Source of the DNA: an uncultured Lachnospiraceae bacterium
GTDB lineage: Bacteria; Bacillota; Clostridia; Lachnospirales; Lachnospiraceae
DNA length: 9,192 bases
Direction of reading: 5' to 3'
Assembly: GCA_946413945.1 (NCBI GenBank)
Contig: CAMKMR010000054.1
Coordinates: 1 to 9,192 of the forward strand
The first letter of the stretch is position 1, and the number at the start of each line of letters is the position of its first letter. Below the pieces are notes generated by a model. It did not search any database. It saw nothing but the letters and a program-made list of their open reading frames with translations, and was not told the origin of the DNA. Of the stretch, positions 4,961 to 9,192 are shown in pieces. The position numbers and the translations under genes were made by a program.

Positions 4961-5642
4961 TCTTTTTTTCTACTATTACATTTCCTGTTTTTACAATGCT
5001 GTTAGCAGGAACAAAACCTCTAACAGGTGAAAGTGGATAGATATTAGTGTTACGGCCGATGACTGATCCTGGATTAAGAACTGAATTACAGCCAACTTCT
5101 ACATGGTCGCCGAGCATTGCTCCGAACTTCTTAAGTCCTGTTTCAATAGCGATATCTGAATATTTATCATATCCTTTAACCACTACAAGAGTCTTATCTG
5201 ACTTAACATTAGATGTGATAGATCCGGCTCCCATATGTGACTTATAGCCAAGGATTGAATCTCCCACATAATTATAATGTGGAACCTGAACATTATCGAA
5301 AATGATAACATTTTTTAATTCTGTTGAATTTCCGATAACACAGTTTTCGCCGATAAGAGCATTGCCTCTTATAAATGCACACTGTCTAACCTCAGTATTG
5401 GCGCCGATTATAGCTGGTCCATTGATATAAGCACTGTCAAATACAGTTGCTGTCTTATGGATCCAGACATCTTCACCACGCCTTATATAATCATCTCCAA
5501 GAGTTGCTCCAATCTTTAAGATAGTATCCTTGATAAGAGGAAGCATTTCCCATGGATATGTAAGTCCCTCTAATTCCTTAGCTGCCATTGTGTGGCTAAG
5601 GTCATATAAACTGCTAATTTTTACTTCATCTACGTGACTCAT
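4953..5642 (-). CDS. GlmU C-terminal-like left-handed beta-helix protein (hexapeptide acyltransferase fold)
   Basis: 229 residues. After an N-terminal helical part (about 1-55), hexapeptide repeats run from about 60 to 200 and form a left-handed beta-helix. The segment P-H-Y-N-Y-V-G-D-S-I-L-G (121-132) matches the GlmU acetyltransferase region, and His122 aligns with its catalytic His. G-A-G-S-I-T-S-N-V matches the GlmU G-A-G-T-I-T-C-N-Y site, retaining the Asn but lacking the following Tyr-Asp. The N-terminal pyrophosphorylase domain of GlmU is entirely absent, so common labels such as 'UDP-GlcNAc pyrophosphorylase' would mislead. A nucleotide-sugar acetyltransferase is plausible, the acceptor unknown. 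ATG 5642 overlaps the topoisomerase stop codon in an ATGA arrangement, showing operon membership and coupled translation. Confidence 0.8.
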   Translation of the reverse strand: MSHVDEVKISSLYDLSHTMAAKELEGLTYPWEMLPLIKDTILKIGATLGDDYIRRGEDVWIHKTATVFDSAYINGPAIIGANTEVRQCAFIRGNALIGENCVIGNSTELKNVIIFDNVQVPHYNYVGDSILGYKSHMGAGSITSNVKSDKTLVVVKGYDKYSDIAIETGLKKFGAMLGDHVEVGCNSVLNPGSVIGRNTNIYPLSPVRGFVPANSIVKTGNVIVEKKND

Positions 5643-7771
5643 GATTTAACCTTCTTTTTATTACTTTCTTTATTTTCTTTTTTTAATTCCTTTTCATAAA
5701 ATGGCTTAACCTTATCAAATACCTGGGTCATCTGATTCTGATTCCTTATGCCTTTTACGAAATTGGTATATTTAATGACATAATCCCCCATTTTTGATGA
5801 ATACTCATCACTGGAAATGTTACCTTCCGCTACTCCTGTCAGACCTTTCTCCCAGCTGGCAGTAAGATCCGCTCTGAGCAGTCCATTTATAGAATAAGTT
5901 ACTACGTCATTTATTATCTCACCAAGGAAGGTTGGTGTAACAACCTGTGTCTTGGAATTAAGAGCTATATATTTATTATTTACCAGCTTACTGATAATTG
6001 CATCTCTTGTAGCTGATGTTCCTATACCGCTGCCCTTTATCTGTTCTCTTAAGTCATCATCCTCAATAAGCTGTCCGGCATTTTCCATAGCAAGGATAAG
6101 GGTACCTGAAGTATATCTCTTCGGCGCTGATGTTTCTCCTTCCTTTATTTCAAAGCCATTACAGCTAAGAACACTTCCTTTTCTAAGGTTCTGGATATAT
6201 TTAAGAGCTTCCTCTGGGTCATACTTTGCATTATCGTCCTCAGAATTATCCTGAGACACAGCATCTTCATTCAAAGCACTGTCTCCGGACACATTCCCAG
6301 CCTTTCTCGCCTCTTTCTCTGCCTGCTTTTTAGCAAAATTCTTATCTGCTATCATAAGATATCCAGGCTTTACAAGTGCTCTTAAGTTTGCAAAGAAATG
6401 TTCCTCATTTCTTTCTAACTGAACTGTAGCCTTTTCATATTCCGCTGCAGGATAGAAAATCGAAAGAAACCTTCTGGCAATAAGTTCATATACCCCTGCC
6501 TTTACAGGAGTAAGTGAGTTAAGAGCCGAAAGTCCCTGCCCTGTTGGAATTATGGCATAGTGGTCCGTTATCAGCTTGTCATTTACATACTTAGACTTGG
6601 CAACATTTTTATATCCTCCAAGTTTTAAGATATGTTCTGCAAATGGAGCTAACCTTTCATATCTGGTAAGTCCTCTGATATTTGAATCAATGACTTTACT
6701 TACAGCAGTAGATAAAACTCTGGCATCTGTTCTTGGATAAGTGACTAACTTTTTTTCATAAAGTTCCTGTACAATATCCAGGGTCTGAGATGGGTTTATC
6801 TTAAATATCTTTGAGCAGTCATTCTGTAATTCAGCCAGATTATAAAGAAGCGGAGGATTTTTCTTTTCCTTCTTCTTTTCTATTTTTTCAATCTTAAGAG
6901 TAACAGGGACAGGCTCATTTAAGAAATTCAAAAGATTATCAGCATCTTCTTTTTTCTTAAAGCCATTTTCCTTATAAAGGATCGGACTGTTAAAGAAACG
7001 GCTTCCTTCTATGGCACGCCATTCTGCTTCAAAAAGTGACTGGTTATCAGCCTCTTCAATCTTTTTTCCAACCTTTGCCACTATCCTGTAGAAAGGTGTT
7101 GGAGTGAACTCTCTTATCTCTCTTTCCCTTCTTACTATCATCCCCAGTACGCAGGTCATAACACGTCCTACTGCGATGACACACTTATCAAGTCCAAGAT
7201 AATTCTTAACCACATAAGAATATTTAAGGGATAAGGCTCTTGAGAAATTTATACCCATAAGATAATCTTCTTTTGCTCTTAGATATGCTGCATCTGAAAG
7301 ATTATCATATTCTTTCTCCGGCTTTGCTTCCTCTATTCCGCGTCTTATTTCTTCATCAGTCTGGGAATCGATCCAGACTCTTCTTTTATCCTTTGTATCA
7401 GGTACCTTGGCCATCATATCAACCAGTCTATATATATATTCTCCTTCACGTCCCGAGTCGGTGCATACATAAATGGTTGCTACATCGTCTCTATTAAGGA
7501 GATCTTTTACAATATTAAACTGCTTTTTTACTGCCGGTATAACCTCATACTTATAATCATCAGGTATAAATGGAATCGTATCAAAGCTCCATCGTTTTAA
7601 GTTTTCATTATATGCATCAGGATAAGACATCGTGACAAGGTGTCCTACACACCAGGTCACGATGATATCTCCCTGTTCTATGTAGCCGTCTTTTCTGCCT
7701 CCGCTGACTCCCAAAGCCGCTGCAAACTGCTGGGCAACGGATGGCTTCTCGGCTATGAATAGTTTCTTCAA
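5639..7771 (-). CDS. topB: DNA topoisomerase III (type IA)
   Basis: 710 residues, cytoplasmic; relaxes negatively supercoiled DNA and separates linked DNA through a transient 5'-phosphotyrosine bond. The Toprim domain has I-A-E-K-P-S with catalytic Glu8, and C-T-D-S-G-R-E-G-E (103-111), the D-x-G-R-E-G-E variant common in Gram-positive TopB. A G-R-V motif with unusual M-T-C-V replacing the typical Q-T-P-T lies at 202-208. The active-site Tyr345 is in V-T-Y-P-R-T-D. Also present are T-D-H-Y-A-I-I-P-T-G (402-411), G-I-G-T-S-A-T-R (582-589) and L-T-A-S-W-E-K-G-L (636-644). A low-complexity acidic insert lies at about 485-520. C-terminal zinc ribbons are absent and the tail is Lys-rich. The start is TTG 7771 with AAAAGGAAA about ten bases upstream; no better ATG is in frame. 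It begins 26 bases after the nitroreductase stop. Confidence 0.92.
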   Translation of the reverse strand: MKKLFIAEKPSVAQQFAAALGVSGGRKDGYIEQGDIIVTWCVGHLVTMSYPDAYNENLKRWSFDTIPFIPDDYKYEVIPAVKKQFNIVKDLLNRDDVATIYVCTDSGREGEYIYRLVDMMAKVPDTKDKRRVWIDSQTDEEIRRGIEEAKPEKEYDNLSDAAYLRAKEDYLMGINFSRALSLKYSYVVKNYLGLDKCVIAVGRVMTCVLGMIVRREREIREFTPTPFYRIVAKVGKKIEEADNQSLFEAEWRAIEGSRFFNSPILYKENGFKKKEDADNLLNFLNEPVPVTLKIEKIEKKKEKKNPPLLYNLAELQNDCSKIFKINPSQTLDIVQELYEKKLVTYPRTDARVLSTAVSKVIDSNIRGLTRYERLAPFAEHILKLGGYKNVAKSKYVNDKLITDHYAIIPTGQGLSALNSLTPVKAGVYELIARRFLSIFYPAAEYEKATVQLERNEEHFFANLRALVKPGYLMIADKNFAKKQAEKEARKAGNVSGDSALNEDAVSQDNSEDDNAKYDPEEALKYIQNLRKGSVLSCNGFEIKEGETSAPKRYTSGTLILAMENAGQLIEDDDLREQIKGSGIGTSATRDAIISKLVNNKYIALNSKTQVVTPTFLGEIINDVVTYSINGLLRADLTASWEKGLTGVAEGNISSDEYSSKMGDYVIKYTNFVKGIRNQNQMTQVFDKVKPFYEKELKKENKESNKKKVKS

Positions 7772-7797
7772 ATCAATTTATTTCCTTTTCTTATCTT

Positions 7798-8340
7798 TTA
7801 CTGAAAAAAGAGAAGGTCGCTTACTTCTTTTCTTGGTACTGGATCTGGAATGAACTTAGGATATCCAAATGAAAGAAGGCAGGATACATTTAAATCCTCA
7901 GGTATTTCAAGGATTTCCTTAACCTTATCTTCATCAAAGATTCCCATCATTACTGAACCAACTCCATACACATTTGCTGCCAGTGAAAAAGTCTGAGCTG
8001 CAATTCCTGCATCAAACATTTCCCAGCTGCTGCCCTTAGATGTTGTAAATGATCCATCTCTCTCATATCCGCTTCTCTTTATCTTTGAACAAAGAACAAG
8101 AAGCTGATTTGCCTTTTCTAATGTCTTCATATTACCTTCAAAATTAAGGCATGCTTCAGCTGCAATCTTGTTTATCTTTTCCTTATCTTCAACAATAATA
8201 TATCTTGCAGTCTGTGAATTCTTCCATGATGGAGCAAATCTGGCTATATCAATGATCTTTTCAATAGTCTCATGATCTACTAACTCCTCTGTGTAACGTC
8301 TAATACTTCTTCTTGATTTAATGCACTCGATAGCGTCCAT
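7798..8340 (-). CDS. Nitroreductase-family FMN oxidoreductase
   Basis: 180 residues, typical single-domain length. S-R-R-S-I-R-R-Y (9-16) is the family's N-terminal FMN phosphate-binding signature, A-P-S-W-K-N-S-Q (36-43) the cofactor loop, and M-F-D-A-G-I-A-A-Q-T-F through G-V-G-S-V-M-M-G the helical dimer core. L-S-F-G-Y-P-K (156-162) closes the flavin site. It is expected to reduce nitro compounds, quinones or similar substrates with NAD(P)H as a homodimer; the natural substrate cannot be read from sequence. ATG 8340 follows AAAGGAG (8353-8347) at good spacing. It is the first gene of the five-gene operon, with its own sigma-A-type promoter and a 5' leader of about 60 bases. Confidence 0.9.
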   Translation of the reverse strand: MDAIECIKSRRSIRRYTEELVDHETIEKIIDIARFAPSWKNSQTARYIIVEDKEKINKIAAEACLNFEGNMKTLEKANQLLVLCSKIKRSGYERDGSFTTSKGSSWEMFDAGIAAQTFSLAANVYGVGSVMMGIFDEDKVKEILEIPEDLNVSCLLSFGYPKFIPDPVPRKEVSDLLFFQ

Positions 8341-8362
8341 AATCTTCTCCTTTCATCCCCTG

Positions 8363-8383
8363 AATGCCTGTGCGAAAGGCATT
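8363..8383 (-). promoter_or_regulatory. Leader hairpin of the nitroreductase operon
   Basis: AATGCCT (8363-8369) and AGGCATT (8377-8383) are perfect complements around a 7-nt loop, within the predicted leader between promoter and ribosome binding site. There is no T tract, so it is not a terminator. It could stabilise the mRNA or be an inverted-repeat operator. Confidence 0.45.
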
Positions 8384-8407
8384 TCATCACACAAAATGAC
8401 AAGTTAT

Positions 8408-8437
8408 ATTATAGCGCAAAAAAGAGGGGGATGTAAA
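8408..8437 (-). promoter_or_regulatory. Sigma-A-type promoter of the nitroreductase operon
   Basis: On the minus strand, TTTACA (8437-8432) and TATAAT (8413-8408) are separated by 18 bases. The -10 is a perfect consensus and the -35 has one mismatch. The expected start point is near 8401, about 60 bases before the nitroreductase ATG. Confidence 0.8.
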
Positions 8438-8442
8438 CAAAT

Positions 8443-8510
8443 GGACGCCCAAAATATAGAAGGACAGACGCCAAAATATAGAAGAACAGACGCCAAAACA
8501 AAATGGACGC
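8443..8510. repeat. Four GACGC-type repeats with a 22-23 bp period beside the promoter
   Basis: GGACGC (8443), AGACGC (8466), AGACGC (8488) and GGACGC (8505) start 23, 22 and 17 bp apart. The first two full units share the longer pattern GACGCC-AAAATATAGAAG-ACA with one or two differences. The array ends five bases upstream of the -35 box of the nitroreductase promoter, so it could be an operator array. A GCGTCC in inverted orientation lies at 8560-8565. Confidence 0.7.
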
Positions 8511-8565
8511 TCAAGTAATTCCTCCAGCGGTAAAATAAGCACTTTGAAGGAATTCTTTCGCGTCC
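8495..8565 (-). terminator. Large imperfect hairpin after the membrane-protein gene
   Basis: On the minus strand GGACGC (8565-8560) pairs with GCGTCC (8510-8505), and inside it AATTCCT (8554-8548) pairs with AGGAATT (8523-8517), separated by asymmetric internal loops. The hairpin is followed by ATTTTGTTTT (8504-8495). It starts 14 bases after the membrane gene's stop codon. The interruptions make it weaker than the other terminators here. Confidence 0.5.
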
Positions 8566-8579
8566 TTATTATATTTTAG

Positions 8580-9192
8580 TTAACTATTTATTATTCCATC
8601 TACATCTTTTTTATAAAACAGCTCATCTTTAAGTAAGTAAAGCATAAAAAATACCATAGTCAGACTCCTTGTAATTAGGGTCATAACAGAATATATGCCA
8701 TTTGTTATTGTATTATTCATAACTACGTGAACAAAAATACTAATGTTCCAGATCAAGAATCCCCCTCGAATGATAATAAAAAATATTTTATTTATCATTT
8801 TCATTCCATAGTTTAGCAAAAACCATGCAATAACAATAACAATCAGACTCCAATGATCTTTTAACCAACTACTTTTCTCTAATATTCCAGATTTTACATA
8901 ATAATCATTAATTATTTTAGTCTGTATTAAACTTTCTATTATTCTAAAAATACAATAACCAAGGGTAATTATAAGCGGTTTTCTGGATATTTTTCTTCTA
9001 AAAATAAAATATATAAACCACATCATCAGTACTAACAGATATAATGTCTTTTCAATTGCATATAAAATATAGCTAAATGATAATTCTTTTAAGCCGTTTT
9101 CATAACAGTATTTTAAATAATATGAAAAACCAGATTCTTCTCCTAATCCCCACATTTGGCTCCATTCATATCCTGTCAGCAGAATATAGATC
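8580..9192 (-). CDS. Partial multi-pass membrane protein of unknown function
   Basis: The frame is open to the window edge. The first internal Met is at 9155, but twelve more in-frame codons upstream (IYILLTGYEWSQ) read like protein, so the true start probably lies outside the window; GGAG four bases before ATG 9155 leaves that start possible. About five hydrophobic segments are visible: around Y-L-L-V-L-M-M-W-F-I-Y-F-I-F, L-I-I-T-L-G-Y-C-I-F, L-I-V-I-V-I-A-W-F-L-L, I-F-F-I-I-I-R-G-G-F-L-I-W and S-L-T-M-V-F-F-M-L-Y-L-L. Basic residues at loop ends (F-R-R-K-I-S-R-K) fit an inner-membrane protein. I do not recognise a family or catalytic motif. The gene is markedly AT-rich compared with the operon beside it, which may mean separate acquisition. 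It reads toward the operon but is separated by a hairpin, repeats and a promoter, so it is not cotranscribed by default. Confidence 0.6.
   Translation of the reverse strand, partial: IYILLTGYEWSQMWGLGEESGFSYYLKYCYENGLKELSFSYILYAIEKTLYLLVLMMWFIYFIFRRKISRKPLIITLGYCIFRIIESLIQTKIINDYYVKSGILEKSSWLKDHWSLIVIVIAWFLLNYGMKMINKIFFIIIRGGFLIWNISIFVHVVMNNTITNGIYSVMTLITRSLTMVFFMLYLLKDELFYKKDVDGIINS

Noticed and set aside
8443..8510. Possible short CRISPR array
   Set aside because: Units repeat without unique spacers, and there are no cas genes or leader nearby.
8321..8518. 65-aa + strand ORF across the nitroreductase promoter
   Set aside because: It begins inside the nitroreductase gene on the opposite strand and is read through promoter and repeats; the repetitive GQTPKYRRTDAK comes from the DNA repeats.
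1..9192. tRNA or rRNA genes
   Set aside because: No cloverleaf-like arrangement, T-loop GTTCGANTC signature or rRNA segment was seen on either strand.

Overview
The window looks like a low-to-mid GC Clostridia genome, most probably Lachnospiraceae. The grounds are strong AGGAGG-type ribosome binding sites, a tightly packed AT-rich operon of clostridial-type housekeeping genes, and a neighbouring block of GC-richer small genes of the sort carried by integrative elements of that family. No taxon-specific marker is present, so the assignment is an inference.

Left block (1-2808) reads as one end of an integrated mobile element. It holds, on the + strand, an ImmA/IrrE-type zinc metallopeptidase whose 5' end is disturbed by a 22-bp tandem near-duplication, a 65-aa unknown protein, a structured untranslated leader with a predicted pseudoknot, a 56-aa leader-like ORF, and a 239-aa sigma-70-like protein. 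A two-gene minus-strand cassette converges on the sigma-like gene across a shared hairpin terminator. It encodes a SymE-like protein and a 94-aa unknown protein. Upstream of the cassette lies an open frame without a start codon that resembles the C-terminal remnant of another gene.

Middle and right block (2809-8340) is a five-gene minus-strand operon: nitroreductase, topoisomerase III-like (TTG start), GlmU-C-like left-handed beta-helix protein, PflX-like radical SAM protein, rlmD-like 23S rRNA uracil methyltransferase. The last four genes overlap by 4, 8 and 17 bp. A sigma-A-type promoter lies upstream of the nitroreductase and a strong hairpin terminator follows rlmD. The last 50 codons of rlmD have clearly more G/C at third positions than those just before, and they contain the conserved E-H-V-E-T-V coding segment. 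This suggests the mobile element integrated in the rlmD 3' end and supplied a replacement tail.

Far right (8341-9192): a promoter region with four GACGC-type repeats spaced 23, 22 and 17 bp, a large imperfect terminator-like hairpin, and a partial AT-rich multi-pass membrane protein that runs off the window.

The observations most worth a second look are: (1) the pseudoknotted leader plus an anti-Shine-Dalgarno octamer that can pair with either of two identical Shine-Dalgarno octamers, which looks like translational attenuation of the sigma-like gene; (2) the rlmD 3'-end composition switch at an apparent element boundary; (3) the Asp-to-Ala change in the DPPR motif of RlmD; (4) the 22-bp duplication that breaks the ImmA reading frame; (5) the 22-bp-period repeats next to the nitroreductase promoter.
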